Assembly: GCA_023634235.1 (NCBI GenBank)
Contig: JAMKCF010000014.1
Span: 9,208,001-9,272,000 of the forward strand
DNA: 64,000 nt
Direction: 5' to 3'
Source: Pisaster brevispinus
Taxonomy: Eukaryota; Echinodermata; Asteroidea; Forcipulatida; Asteriidae
In this document: one piece after another, positions 8,874-21,500 of the stretch
How the letters are laid out: each line of letters opens with the position of its first letter
Position numbering within the stretch: the stretch's first letter is position 1
Program-made: the position numbers and the translations under genes
The notes under the pieces: model-generated
The model's database searches: none
What the model was told of the DNA's origin: nothing
The model's input: only the letters and a program-made list of their open reading frames with translations

Positions 8874-9090
8874 GGATTTGAAACTTTGCATAGTGGGAGT
8901 ACAATCAAGTGAGGTTTGTAGCGACACCAATGAACATACATCTCTTTATGAGAGTTGTGGTGGTTCTGAGAAGAACCGGAACCAGTGATTTTAGAGTTGT
9001 CAAACAAACCGGTAGTTCTCAGAACCACCACGACCCACTACGAGATTTATGTATGGCGCCATTGCAAAAAAACTCACTTGGAAAGTTACC
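8874..9090 (+). mobile_element. MITE family with internal GGTGGTTCT palindrome, copy 1
   Basis: This copy shares its left part (GGATTTGAAACTTTG, then ACAATCAAGTGAGGTTTG) with 32432-32645. It contains an inner inverted repeat (GTGGTGGTTCTGAGAAG against CTTCTCAGAACCACCAC in the opposite arm) around 8958-9030. The right end (AACTCACTTGG) is roughly the inverse of the left. A third fragment lies at 54829-54880. It is non-coding, and the ends are approximate. Confidence 0.6.
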
Positions 9091-12000
9091 ACAGTTATGG
9101 TGTACTATGGAACACCTACGCCCGGGCTATAATAAGGAGTTTTGGGTAAAAACGTTATGATTGGAATGAATTCATACTCTTCCCCAAAACGCTAATGTAC
9201 GTTTAAATGCATGATATTGCCTCGTCAGCTACCTTAGTAAATTTTCTAAACCAATTAAACTCTGTTTTATGAAAACGGAATGTCAATCACATTACCTGGT
9301 GTACAAAATAAAGCACCCTGCATGTACTGCACACAAAGTCGTCTTCAACTGTGGGCAGTGTATTACAACTTACTTTTAATACTAGCTGAAAGTTTACTTG
9401 CCTCTCAACGTAGTGTGTGTTATTACGGACAATATAAACGACCCCAATACAAATCATCCAACGTTGTACCTTGGCGAACACTGCCTTTTTACAATTCATC
9501 CAACACACTGATAACCAACAAAGTAATGCCTTAAACTTTATTGACAACGATGTTGATAAGAGCCTTGCATAACAACTGGTTGTTCAGAACTCGATTCTCT
9601 TTTTATCACCGATTGCAATTGCAACTACATATTGACATAACTTACCAACAAGTCCTGGGTAGATTGTGTTCCTTACTTTTACGCCATGTTTTGGGGGGTG
9701 TTCTTTTTTAGAGGTAAACTACACTTGCCCATGCTCTGAACACAATGCATGCGTCAACGCTCCACAATCAATGAATCCAGGCATGGTATTGTTATTCAAA
9801 TAGCGGGGTGTTGTGCTCACCAGAGTGGTGTCAATTTCATAAAAGAGTGGCCTTGTACAAACATATAATAGTGGTACGTGTACATTCCAGGGAAGGTCAG
9901 CAGCGGCGGTGCCAGACTGTTGTTGTTGTTGTTGTTTTGTTTTTGTTTGTTTGTTGGGGGGTTGGGGTTAGCCTATAAATATACATTCTGTAAGCCTGTT
10001 AAGAAACTTCCTCATAAACTTAGAAGTGTAAAAATAACAATTAGCAATCGAAAAATATTCTGTGACGGACGAAACTGATGAACACTTTGAGATGTGCCTC
10101 TTACTTAATCCAAAGTATACATGTAAATCGTACATACAGCATGACGATTCCGTAACAATAACAAGTAATATTTAATTTTGTCCTACAATGGGCATTGTAC
10201 GAATCGTGGCTGCAGGAGCTCCATGTCCGATGGCTCTTATGATTGTAAACATTTGTATGTCAATCACAAGGCCTAGACCAAAGTCTGTCGTTGGTGGCTT
10301 TAAAGGGAACGTCACAGAGTTATTAATTGACCTCTGGGTATAGGGCGCAGCTCTTGTTTTAAAAAAAAGTTTAACTCTTGTTTTTGCAGCTCTTGTTTTT
10401 TTTTTTAAGTTTAACTGGCGTCCTATAAAGCGTGCTTCGGACTAGAACGACCCTATTTAAGATAGAAATAATGAGTACATGGGAAACTGAAAAGACCGTA
10501 AGAGTGAACCAAAATGGAGTTCCTTTTCTACTCGTTACAATTTTGTATCAAATCGAGAAGGAAAGTGGACAAGAATTACCTCAGATTTCACCACAGAGCT
10601 ATCTAGAATAACATTTCTCTCGTGCCATTTCTCGGGCCCTTAAGCAGGCCCGCACCCCGAGCCATAAGGGTTTCGTGCTTGGCGTTTTGGCCAAGAAAAA
10701 ACAGAAATACAAAAAATCACCAGTCGATCGTTCTGGTTTTTTCACTCTTTTTCAGACAGAGGGGCTTTTTTTATTTATTTATTGTTTTGTTTTGTTTTGT
10801 TTTCAAATACAGGCATTGTAGAACTTCGAAGTCTAAAATATGAGTAAATTAAAATAAAATGGTAACAAGATGAAGTCTTTTGGGAGACAAACATTTTTTA
10901 TATAATCATTAAAATAATCATTTTTAAAAAGGACCAAGCTTCAAAAAAGGATAAGGGTGGGGAAGTTTATCAGACTAAAATGTTTTTGGATCCCTCTCTC
11001 TCTCTCTCTCTAAAACCACATTCCTTTGAAGGAAATTGTTTTCTCAACTTGTTAAATTGTCATACGTTATCAGCAGCTGCAGTGCTTCCTTACCAAATAG
11101 GTTTTTATATAGTATTTAAATCTTGGACTAATTACCAAAGGTATACCCTCCCTTTAAGATGACTGAAACAAATTACTGTAAGTTAGCCCACAAAGTTTGT
11201 GCCCTCTCCCATCCTTTCTGAAAATCCTGGGTTCGCCCTCTACTCACGGCCATTTTTTCGCAAATGTGCCGAAGTGCGATAACTTATCAATTTCACCAAG
11301 TCGCAGAGAGGCACTGATTTTCAAAATGGTATAGTGTGGTGAAACCGGGTAGGTATTTCGCCCCGTGTGACATGGCCTTACGAAGCAAAGCTGGATGATC
11401 AACTCGTCATGATTTTACACACCCTGGACGGCGACTTATCTCCAAGAGTATACTGTGGCCACATGGACGATCATTTTTATTAAGAGTACCGAGCTAGCGT
11501 CTTCCTTTCCCCAAATTTCTTTGACGCTGAAAAAATGTATTTTCTTTCACACGATGAATTTCTCTGAGGAATTCATAATCCACAAGTGGACATCGTGAAA
11601 GAGTCTTATGCACATTGCCTTCAAATCTCTTAGAATGTTATTGTTTGGAATTATTCCTTATCCTTTTTAAGAGTTGTTCACGCACTTAAACACCTACAGT
11701 GTGCTGTAATTAGTGAGTAGTGATTAAAAACATATTATTTTGCCTCTTGGGAAAGACACCCAGCGGAACATACGGCTCGCCTGATTCTGTGGAGTAATTT
11801 TGGTTCTACCACAAAATAGTGGACCATGTTCTCTCATGAAATTACACGAAAACCACACAATGTCAAAGGATATTTATATGAGTCATTATGATATTATTCT
11901 ACTTAACATCTTTCAAACCGTACTCATTCCATAACAAACGCTTGTTGTAGCCCAAAGGTCCCAATCCGAAGGCAATGTTCACAACTTGAAGCAATATTTT

Positions 12001-15000
12001 GTATTCACAAACACTCATGTGGTGCCCTGTATAATTAAATGATATCTACTTACCTTAAGACTATGCCAGGGTAAAGATTTCGCAGGAATGCCACTATGAA
12101 GTTTCAACTCAGCGGATTGATCAGTTATATTATTTTCATTAATTAAGTAAACAGACTTCTTTGTTGCTTTTACAGAAAAAAAGGTTAAACGGTTATAGTT
12201 TCCAAAAGAGACGGAAGTGCTCCATTACAAGTAATACTTCTCCACGAAGCTGTGAGTAAACAGTTGATTCGTCATTATTGTGCCTTCGCGTTTGTGGGGG
12301 TGGGGGTGGGGCGTTCTGGGACTGACCTTTGGGATGATACCATTATTTTGTGATGTTCACATTGTCTGTAGTTTCCATTATTTTGCTTACAGGTGTCAGC
12401 GGCGCCGGCGCTACGGGAGGAGGAGGAGTGGGGCAGGGGCCAAATGACCCAGTTACTTTCTTTGTTCCCCTCCCCCCCCCAAAAAAAAAAAAAAAAAAAA
12501 AAAATCCCCACCTCTTTTGTTTCTCGCGTTGACCACAATTTAATTTGGTCCCTAACCATTGCATCCATTTTAATGCACTTAAGTTCGCATTAAGCCAAGT
12601 AAGTCAGTCAATTTGTGGTAAGTCATTGTGGAAAAAACATTTTCGGAGTGTTTTTTCTGGGGTATTACTTAGCACAAATTCGCAGCGGCTCTCGGAGGGT
12701 TGGCCCGGAACGGCCCCATTAATTTAAGACAACATACATTCCCCTCTTACACATTTTCTTTTTTTAATTCCCCACTAATTTTCTTGAGCACAACCATGAA
12801 GGATTCGAGGTTTGGGGGAGGGGGTCCTGAACGCCATCGCGCCTCGTTTGTCGACCACCCCCCCCCCTCTTAGTGCCGGAGTCTTCCCCGAAAGATATGC
12901 TAAAGCAATAACACTGTGAAATGTGCATCTGACCTGAAAAAAGGCGATCGCATGATAGAGGATTGTTCCTTGTGTGTATTTTGCTTCACTTTGCCAATAG
13001 AGGGCAGCATGCCAGTAGCTCGTCCTCGGTTGCGCGATCACCGCATGATTACTGAGTGTTTTACCTATCAACCACGGTACGCCCACGCATTGATTGTAAG
13101 ATTGTAAAAGCTTTAGAAAAAACACATGCACCAATGATTCTTGGAATATAGACGATTGTACTAAGGGTAGGTCGTTAGTGTTTGAAGTTATGTTTTGTAT
13201 GGAGAGAAATAACGACTTGATTGCAAGTCTATGATTGTAATAGCACCTGTTTGGATGGTCCTTGCTCCCCATGAGTAGGATGACGTCAACTAACAAATTT
13301 GGGGGATCGTGAGTTGGCAATGTCAACATCCTTTATCAAGAACCCATCCCCCGCCCCCACCCCCCTGCGTGCATGCATGAACCGTCATATCCAAAAGTGG
13401 GCATCGGTGTATCGGATGAACCTCTATGGGTATAAAAGGAGCGTAAACAAACATAAACCACACGGTGCGATGCTATGATTGCTCAGTCGAAACCAAAATA
13501 GGTATATTTACGACTGTTTCATGTGCCAATGCATGAGCAGAAAACCAACTCCTAAGATCATTGAAGGCGGCACAATAACTAGTTATGAACACAAAACGAG
13601 TTTAGTGTGGAAAATGGGTTTCCGGTGGTGAAGTGAAACTTCGATCCAGGTCTGAGTATAGCAATTAGAACCAGTTAATTTACAAAGCAGTGAAATACTG
13701 CCCTCTACTCTACTGTAGGCTCTTGTGCATGTAGTTTGTGAAGTTTAATCTCGCTCAGCACACTCGTAATTGCCTCTCCTCTCTTTCCTCCAAATTAGAT
13801 CGGAAAAGTGCACTAGCGAATTGTTCAATACATTAATATAAAATATCTGCCTCTCGTGGTCGGTTTGGTTATGTCAGTAAGTATATTAAAATAAAGCAAA
13901 AACAAATAAATAAAACAAAACGCAGTGTAACCATCTTGCCAGATTTTTGCGAGTGGATCAGGTTTTCAATTATACTAGAACATCCACAGAAGGTATAAGT
14001 TGTGCAATTGTATCTTAAAGTTCTGTGGGGTAATTTTTACAATACATTAAACAATTTTAAATAATTTACTTCTCCAAAATCCAATGATACGCTATGATCA
14101 TTTTAACGCAAGGAGCATTAACGAACACTAACCCTTCTATTTACAGTAAACGTATAGCATGAATGTGCGTAGAGAAAGGTCTGTCCGCCGTGTGTGTACT
14201 TCATATGAATACAACTTTCTTTTCTTTTCTTTTTTGCCAAGCGGATTTTTTAAAATAAGTTTTAGAGCTACGCCGATCTGAATTCGAGATTTCATATAAA
14301 CGACGAATCCATGAATTACTAGCAACATTGAACAGTTTTTAAATTAGAAATGCAAGAAACTGTTGTCATCATTTGGTGCTTGATATGGGAAATGGTGGTA
14401 CCCCTTCTATAGTAATGTGTCTTCACTGTGTGTTTGGAATCTCTAAGTCTTTAGAGGATTTTTTTTTTTGGGGGGTGCTTCTGTATAAGAATAGTGTTGG
14501 AACCTTGGGGGTACCTTCTGCCCCCATGTTGAGCATTTGTCATACTGCAGCTCATCCCGGTTACGGTCCCTATTTTCATTTAACAGTTTTCAAAAATATA
14601 TACAGACCGGACTCGGTGCTCAGACTTTCCTTCCAGCCTCATTATGCGGGTTGCATTGTTTCGGACAAGTGAGACAACAGTCCCGGATGCAATTATAAAG
14701 GTCTAGCCGACGCAAGCCTCTTATAGACTCAACCCAAGACGGTTGTGTATACATGTATATTGTTTTATTTAATAAATCCACCGCACCGTCCAGCAAGCTA
14801 CAGTGCAGTAATACCGGACGTTGGTACACTATAGACCGGCCCAGAGTACGGGACCCGACTTGAGCCAAGTCTAACACTTTGATTGGAGACCTTCTTGTTC
14901 TAAGAGGGGCTGACAACTTCCGACTGGGGAGGGTTTCCTGACCGCCCCGAAGGAGAAATCACACCGCGCCAATTACCGTTATGATGTATGATTCATAACC

Positions 15001-15300
15001 AAGCCTTTGATCAGTTGTTTGTTTTGCACTTAGCCTCTGAAAGAAATCACAAAAATGAACTCATCAAAAATAACAATGAACCCCGTTGTGACGCTACAGG
15101 GTTTGGAACCTTCCACCAGTGAGTCCCGACTTCCGTTTCATAATGGAAACAGAAATTAAGTCTATATTTAGCTCGCTGTGGACGGTGGACGACTGGACAA
15201 GATCAACGTCCTTCGTGAGTCACAAAACAGCCGTCAACACTTATGACGTATTACTTTGTGGGTTTCAGCATAAAGGCTGACTATTATGTTTCAGTCCCAT
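9091..15300. other. Intergenic region without recognisable genes
   Basis: Only short ORFs without recognisable domains occur. Contents noted: a local duplication of GCAGCTCTTGTTTT at about 10347 and 10387, a CT tract near 10995, a C9/A24 homopolymer junction at about 12472-12504, a C tract near 12859, and the partial MITE listed separately at about 11800-11990. I see nothing else that I can support. Confidence 0.55.
11800..11990 (+). mobile_element. Partial copy of the 62606-62943 fold-back MITE family
   Basis: The order of blocks matches the right half of the element at 62606-62943: GGTTCTAC, AAAACCACACAAT, TTCTACTTAACATCTTTC, CATAACAAACGCTTGTTGTAG (19-20 nt blocks, with mismatches) and CCCAATCCGAAGGCAATGTT. 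The left arm is absent or too diverged to place. Confidence 0.6.
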
Positions 15301-15683
15301 TCGTGTTTACGCTGCGTACACACTGGACGGACATGTGATAACACTCCCCTGTGTTAGGTGCAGTAGTCTACTACAACAATTATGGGTGTGTATATTATTT
15401 AGTGCTGGATTTAATTTTGCGTGAACTGATACTGATAGTGTTTTGGCGAATACTGTTTTTGCACAGTGCAACTGTCATTTGTATGAGTCATCAACTTGAA
15501 ATATTTCCGGACCTGCTTGCAACCCGCCGGGCCACTGAATATAGACGAGTCAAAAAGGAGCAGTTTGGGTCCGTGCTTCGGCATTAATTCATCGGTCGCT
15601 GATGATCGACTTTGTTGATAGACTTTTGAGTATACAAGAGTAGTGAAAACTTCTTATTGGATTGCTGACATCCAGCCAGTCAC

Positions 15684-16760
15684 ATGCCTACATCGGCCTC
15701 ACCAACTGTCAGAGCAATGTCTGACAATAGTTCGGTACCGTTACCTCCACCGCCGGTGGTGACCCTATCGGTGGACTCAGTTCCTGTCTCGCCAGACACT
15801 TGTCCATCTACTCATCCCAAGACTAAAAGAACTCTCCTCAGCACTTTGAAGAATTCTCCATCCATGTTGAGGAGGAGGATAAAACCCCCGGCGCATCTCA
15901 ACAACAGTAACAGGGACTCTTGGGACGGAAGCGTTGGTACCGGTACCAGTAGTGGTCATCATGCCGGGACCGAGTCGGCTTTTACGGGGAAGGAATTCCA
16001 CGTGAGGTACCAGGGACGCACGAGGGTAACGACCCTACAGGTGAACGAGGCCGTAAACGCCGTGAAGAAACTTGCTCCTGATTTGACTGCATTATCATCA
16101 TCATCATCATCATCACCTGCATCATCATCAACGGAAGATCTCCTGACTGCTCCTTCCGGCCACCGGTCCTCCTCCCCTTCGTTGTCCTCGTCACCATCAC
16201 CATCTAACTTATCCACATCATCCCCGCAGTTACGCCCCTCTTCCCCGACAACCCTGACTACCCCGAAGTCGCCCCGTAATTACCCGAAATCACCCAGCAA
16301 GTCTTTCTTTAAATCCTGCTGCCTGAGCATCACCAAGCGATGCGTGGTCATCGACGACGACGAGAAGCTGATCAACGAGACCATCCCCATTGCGACTGTT
16401 GCCTACTGCGCCACGGACCTCCGCTACCCTCGTGCCGTGGCTCTCATCTGCAAGACGTACAGTAGCGTCTTGATATGCCACGTGTTCGTGTGCTCCTCGA
16501 AGGAGAAAGCCGAGAAAATCGTCGCTTTCATCGGGAAGGCGTTCGAGAGTGCTTGGCACGATTGGAAATGCATCAACGACCCGTCCTCGCTCGGGGCGAA
16601 TAACAACAACTACGAGCAGCTCTTCAGGGCGCGGGCCGTGTCGTGTGACATCTCCAAGAACCGTGGAGTTAGCAACGACAAGTTACACAATAGACATTCA
16701 TCGTATGAGACAAGGAATGATGCTGCTTTTGATTTCTCAAGTCCTGAGGACGAGTACTGA
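15684..16760 (+). CDS. Intronless PTB/PID-domain protein (FAM43/PID1-like), 358 aa
   Basis: The ORF runs from ATG 15684 (another ATG at 15717) to TGA 16760. The first ~85 residues are low-complexity with a basic patch. Residues about 100-130 (EFHVRYQGRTRVTT, NEAVNAVKKLAPDL) look like the first strand and helix of a PTB/PID fold. A Ser/Pro-rich insert (about 135-205), partly encoded by a TCA microsatellite, splits the domain. The fold then resumes with CCLSITKRCVVIDDDEK, the typical IPIATVAYCATDLRYPRA block, ICHVFVCSSKEKAEKI and the C-terminal helix FIGKAFESAWHDWK. The YC-x(2)-D-x(3)-PR block and a single coding exon resemble the FAM43 family; LDLRAP1 and PID1 are related alternatives. PTB domains bind NPxY-type peptides, so an adaptor role in the cytoplasm is inferred. 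It stands alone, with no neighbour nearby. Confidence 0.85.
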   Translation: MPTSASPTVRAMSDNSSVPLPPPPVVTLSVDSVPVSPDTCPSTHPKTKRTLLSTLKNSPSMLRRRIKPPAHLNNSNRDSWDGSVGTGTSSGHHAGTESAFTGKEFHVRYQGRTRVTTLQVNEAVNAVKKLAPDLTALSSSSSSSPASSSTEDLLTAPSGHRSSSPSLSSSPSPSNLSTSSPQLRPSSPTTLTTPKSPRNYPKSPSKSFFKSCCLSITKRCVVIDDDEKLINETIPIATVAYCATDLRYPRAVALICKTYSSVLICHVFVCSSKEKAEKIVAFIGKAFESAWHDWKCINDPSSLGANNNNYEQLFRARAVSCDISKNRGVSNDKLHNRHSSYETRNDAAFDFSSPEDEY

Positions 16761-17150
16761 CGTCAGAAAAAAGGGTGTTGAAAGGTAAAAACCATTGCAT
16801 CTTATGAATGTGTTTTAAATGTATGATTAGGACAGATGGTTTGCTATAGTTGAGCCAATATACAGAGTGGGATGGACTGGCAGAACACTGAGAGTCTACA
16901 TCTATAGTGACCTTGGTTTGGCTTGACCCAGACTTGGTGCAACAACCTTTTTTCGGTTCAACCCCAGTGTAGAACCTGAAGGAACACGCAAATAGTCATG
17001 TGGATTCCAACTTGGGCCTTGCGAGCCCGTGTGTGGCATCTGCAGAGCAGTCACCGAAAGTGTGAGAGCAGGAGTGTACAGAATTGAAGCTATCTAGTGC
17101 ATAGGACCTACACTTTCCTTTTTGTCTGCAACCGTCTATTTCTGGAGCCT

Positions 17151-17156
17151 AATAAA
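17151..17156 (+). terminator. Poly(A) signal AATAAA of the PTB gene
   Basis: AATAAA lies 391 nt after the PTB-gene stop codon on the coding strand and is the first canonical hexamer I see there. Cleavage would be expected about 10-30 nt downstream. This gives a plausible 3' UTR of about 0.4 kb. Confidence 0.6.
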
Positions 17157-17307
17157 CTTATTCAAAGTAAAGGAGGTAATTTCCCAATTAGGCAAATTCG
17201 ACAATGACCGTATGGCCACTTTTAATTGAAGACGGCGCAGTGTAGTGATAAACCGCATCGTTAAGGTAGAAAATACACTGTGGATACAGAACAAAAAATC
17301 TAACTAC

Positions 17308-17776
17308 TTTAACAGTGGCTCCATGGTCAAATTCAATTTTGAAAGGAATTATTTTCCCAATTGATAGAATTCTGTTGAAAGTGAAAAGATAATTGCAAGT
17401 CTCTGACCTTGCATTGAAACGGTTTAAAGTGCCGTTGTATTTGATACCCATCCAGTGCAACATTAGTCAGCATCCAAACACATCCAATGACGTCACTTTG
17501 GTCTACACGGGTCTACACATTTTTGCACGGGGAATTTTTGTGTGTTGACCTTTCATGATATTCAATCAAAACGACGTTGGAATGATACAGAACCATTTAC
17601 CGTTGGCATGCAATGACGCCATATTTTAATTTTCGCTCTGAAAGAGAATCAAATACGTTGTATTTTACACCAATTTAACGTGAGGTTATAGAGACTTCCA
17701 AAATCGCAAGGACTCTATCTATTGGGAAAATGGGTACATCACAAAACTTTATTTGATAATGTAGCCCCTCTAAAAT
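17308..17776. mobile_element. Long fold-back MITE, copy A (~470 bp)
   Basis: The two arms are imperfect inverted repeats of over 100 bp (left: CCATGGTCAAATTCAATTTT, AAGTCTCTGACCTTGCATTG; right: their diverged reverse complement ending GTAGCCCCTCTAAAA). The same architecture and sequence blocks (ATAGATAGAGTCCTNA-like, TCTAACCTCACGTTAAA) recur at 49640-50113. It has no ORF. Confidence 0.7.
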
Positions 17777-18272
17777 TGTTGTCAGCTGTTGCTATTTGAA
17801 TCGTCGATTAGTCAATGCATTATTTACATGCTTGAGCCAAGACTGTCGTTCTCTTAAAGCTGCCTATCATCGAAGCTCAGAAGTCATGGAGCAAAATTGA
17901 CTCAAATTGATACACCAGGGATATTATTTATTACTGGGAAATCTTTACAGTAACACACTCGGTCTGTAACGTGATTAACGAGGTTTGATTGAGTGTGATT
18001 TACGTGTGCAAAATTCCATGGCAACGCTGCGTACTTTTGCTCTCTTCCTGTCTTCTAAGTTTTCCTTTCAACGTGGTTTAATTAACAGAAGCACAATACG
18101 ATTTTCACCTCGGCAGGTGTTTTATTTAATTAAATGTTCCTGCCAGACTTTTGTACGCAATAATTATTTACGACGGCGTGTAATTTGTTTGCGCATATAC
18201 CAGCAATTTGATGTAAATTGAATTACTATGAACATCAGCTTCATTTTGTTTGAGTTAAATATATCAAGTAAT

Positions 18273-18590
18273 ACTGTAGTAGCCATGTCATTGAGGAAAA
18301 AGCTACCAGCACCACCCTTGTGCCCCGTGTGGCCTTACTAAATACTATTTTTAGAGTGCAGATGGTCACTCCAAGCTTCCGTACTCCATGGGAAGATGGT
18401 AAAAAAAATCAAATAAAACTATAGTAGCCATGCCATTTGAAAAAACTACAACACCAAGTTTTCTTTAAATGCGCAGTTAAGGAAGCTAATGACAATCGTG
18501 TGCCTCGTGTGAACGGGCTAAATAATGTTTTAAAAGTGGAAAATGCAGATGGTCACTTCAAGCTTCCGTACTCTGTGGAAACTACCAAAA
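18273..18590 (+). repeat. Diverged two-unit tandem duplication
   Basis: Two units of about 150-165 bp share TAGTAGCCATG at the start and GCAGATGGTCACT(C/T)CAAGCTTCCGTACTC at the end (blocks at 18358-18389 and 18545-18575, each quoted in part). They are clearly diverged, and no coding potential is seen. Confidence 0.65.
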
Positions 18591-21500
18591 CTAAAACATA
18601 TGGCAGAATATTGTAATAAAGATGCGTATGGTATGGGGATTAAAACGAACACGTGTTAATGTGCACAGCAGTGTTTGTCGTGTTACTTAAGGAAAGTACG
18701 TGACGTCATCGTCAAAGCAATCAAGCGATCAGATAAATGGAGCATGAATGGAGCAAACATCAAATATCCAGCAAAATGATACAACATACATGTCTGCTTG
18801 TTGTAGCTGCCATCATTGTGCAATTGAAGAAAAAAAATACAACTGTTGGTTTAATGGCAAACATGACCATCTTGAGATACTCAATTTGTAATGTCGGTTT
18901 CGTACACTGGATGAAGAATTCGGTAGGTCTCTATGCTTTGCAAACTATACCGTGCCCGATATGTTCCCATACTTTAACAGTAACACACTCTTTTCCTCTT
19001 GTATAGAAGTAATCCTCCTAAAATCCTCTACAGAAATCCTGAGATTCCCAGAACACAATAAAGACACGCCATGAGGGGTGGGGGTACACCATGCCACGTA
19101 TCGAGCACCAAATGTTGCTCCAAATGTTGCTTTCACAAAACAGTACCACTTTATTTACAGTGGGACAAAGAATAGTGGGCGAAGAGTAGCCTACAGGAAC
19201 TCTGCAGTACAGTAATAGTTCCAGTTCAGTATAAACCATAGAGCAATCGCTCGAAGGTATAACAGGGTAACAAAACTCATAATTGTGTGCCTGACAACTG
19301 TGGGTTTTTTCATGTTGTTTTTATTGGGTTGTTGGAGCACAAAGTGCAAGGTGAAAGCAAGAGCGGGGAAAAGAGCGTGTCAAAATAAATTAGCTGACGG
19401 TTTTAGAACATAGTGCCCGCATTGTGTACTTCAAACCCCTTTCATTGGAAATAAAGTGTGCGGTGTCCAAATAAATAAAAATAAATTCGTGCATAAAAGA
19501 ATAAGGCTACTAGCCAAGCTACCATGTTCACGTGTACAGTTTGTGCTGCTAAGCAGAACATTTGTACGCAATTTGTTTCTACTTAAGTATACGCTCTATA
19601 AAACTGGGCCCTGAAATCTAGAGCCCGGCTGACACCCCTTCTAGCGAAATACCGTGAAGCAGTTTGAGTGTGTAGATCCATATTTCAGGGGGAATTATTG
19701 TATTTCACATAATCTTTACGGAATGTTAAACACTTATTAGTCATGAAATAGCAGTGGGGGATACATGTAACCAATGTTGCCACTGTTTAGATTCTTTCAT
19801 CAGGCCCATTATTTCGCTTCGCATACGTCAACCCACGGAGGAAGAAAATAAGACATGACAAGGGGGACGCGACACTAATGAAGTGCTTTGTCACTGAAGC
19901 AGCTTCAGCAGAAAGCTACGCGTAACCTTAGCGAAATGTGATTATTTATGTTATGTCGCCATGAATATAAATATTGTTTTAAGCACTCCCTTCTGAAAGA
20001 TGGTGCACTTTTACCAGAAAAAAATGCACTGGCTTCAAAATAAAGGCAACTTAGGGGCCATTAGAATGAAAAAAGTTTTTAAAAAAATTGATCTCTTTGA
20101 AACACTGAAGAAACGGTAATATAAACCTCAAATGAAACAGATTTTTAAAAGAAATGTACTCCTAGCTCTGGCTTTTCCTGGCTTGCAACTTTTCTAGTTG
20201 GAAACAGAAGGGGAAATCCTCGCCATCTCCCCATCGGGTATGTCGGAGGTCAGCTGTGGAAACAAGGTTGACCGTTAATAAAGGAACTGGACAGACAGTT
20301 CTTCTATTGAATTGAAAAATGAATTTCGATTTTCAATTATTTGTTTTGACCCTACCACCCACAATTAAGGGGGGGGGGACTGAATTTTGTTTAACATTGA
20401 TTATTCTGAACGGCCCATAATTCGAGTTCACCATGGCCATAGCAGTTTTTCATCAGAGTTACGAGTAGGCCTGTAGATGCTTTCCAAGACCCTGGATTAC
20501 TCTAGTGGGACTCGGGACCCATTACGTCCTACGTCCCTCCATTACACAATGAAGCAGCCCATTAGCCCACATGCAATGATTTCTGCAGGATGCACTTGGC
20601 AATAAACTTAATTTAACTCTGTGACCTAAAACATTAGTAAGCCTGCAAGGTTGATGTAGCATGAGGCTTTACATAATAGAAGTGAAGTACCAATTCCCGG
20701 ATATCGTTGGATAGCGCAATCTGCATTTTGTTACCGGGTACTAAACAGACAGTTTTTTCGTCGTGCTGGGGCTGAAAGCCACATTGATCTTTCCAATTAA
20801 CAAAAAATATACATGTAGACCTATCCGTAATGTTTGAAATTTGGCTGTCAGACGTTATTGTTTTTAAGTCCTTAAATTTCCCAATGCTGGTTCTGAATCG
20901 CCACCGATCTTCGTCTAAATGCACTTTTTATTGCACTTGTTATTACACCAAACCAAATAATATCTTGCTTTATTTTAACGGAAACCCTCGGTATGGAATG
21001 CATTCGTCGCCAGGGCAGGCTGCGTCACCTCCGTGAGCTGACATTTTCATGAACAATTCGTCCTGGCACCTCATTATGCTTTTAACAAAATATCCATTTA
21101 CCAATAATGATCATGGTTGGGGCTTTGCCTGGATTTAACACAGGGCTTTAGAGTGAAATGTATAATATAAAGTTTCATATTGTGTATAAATAGAATTAAC
21201 ATTTAGGCGAGGATCCAAGGATGGAATCTTGAGCGTCTCGTGGGAAACACAATGTGATAAATGTCAGTGTTCGCGTCGAGGTAACGAGTTAAATGGCATG
21301 ATGCAGGGCTTGAAAGGATACGGTACTTCATTGAGGCAATGGAGCCAGTTGCCTCCAAGCCCCTTGCATTTGAATTCCCCATGAAAAGTTCCAATACTAA
21401 TTTGTTCATCCCTCTTAAGGAATCACACTGTGCTAAATGGAAAAATGGTTTTAACGTTAATACAGTTAATTAAATATCAGACCTGGTATGATTTTTACAG

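Noticed and set aside
12775..13329. 184-residue minus-strand ORF, the longest outside recognised genes and transposons
   Set aside because: No domain, signal or consistent composition. It runs over a poly-C tract, and nothing supports splice sites or a promoter. Most likely a chance ORF.
20634..20924. 96-residue minus-strand ORF with a protein-like composition
   Set aside because: It begins at GTG, has no ATG in a useful place, no recognised motif and no splice support.
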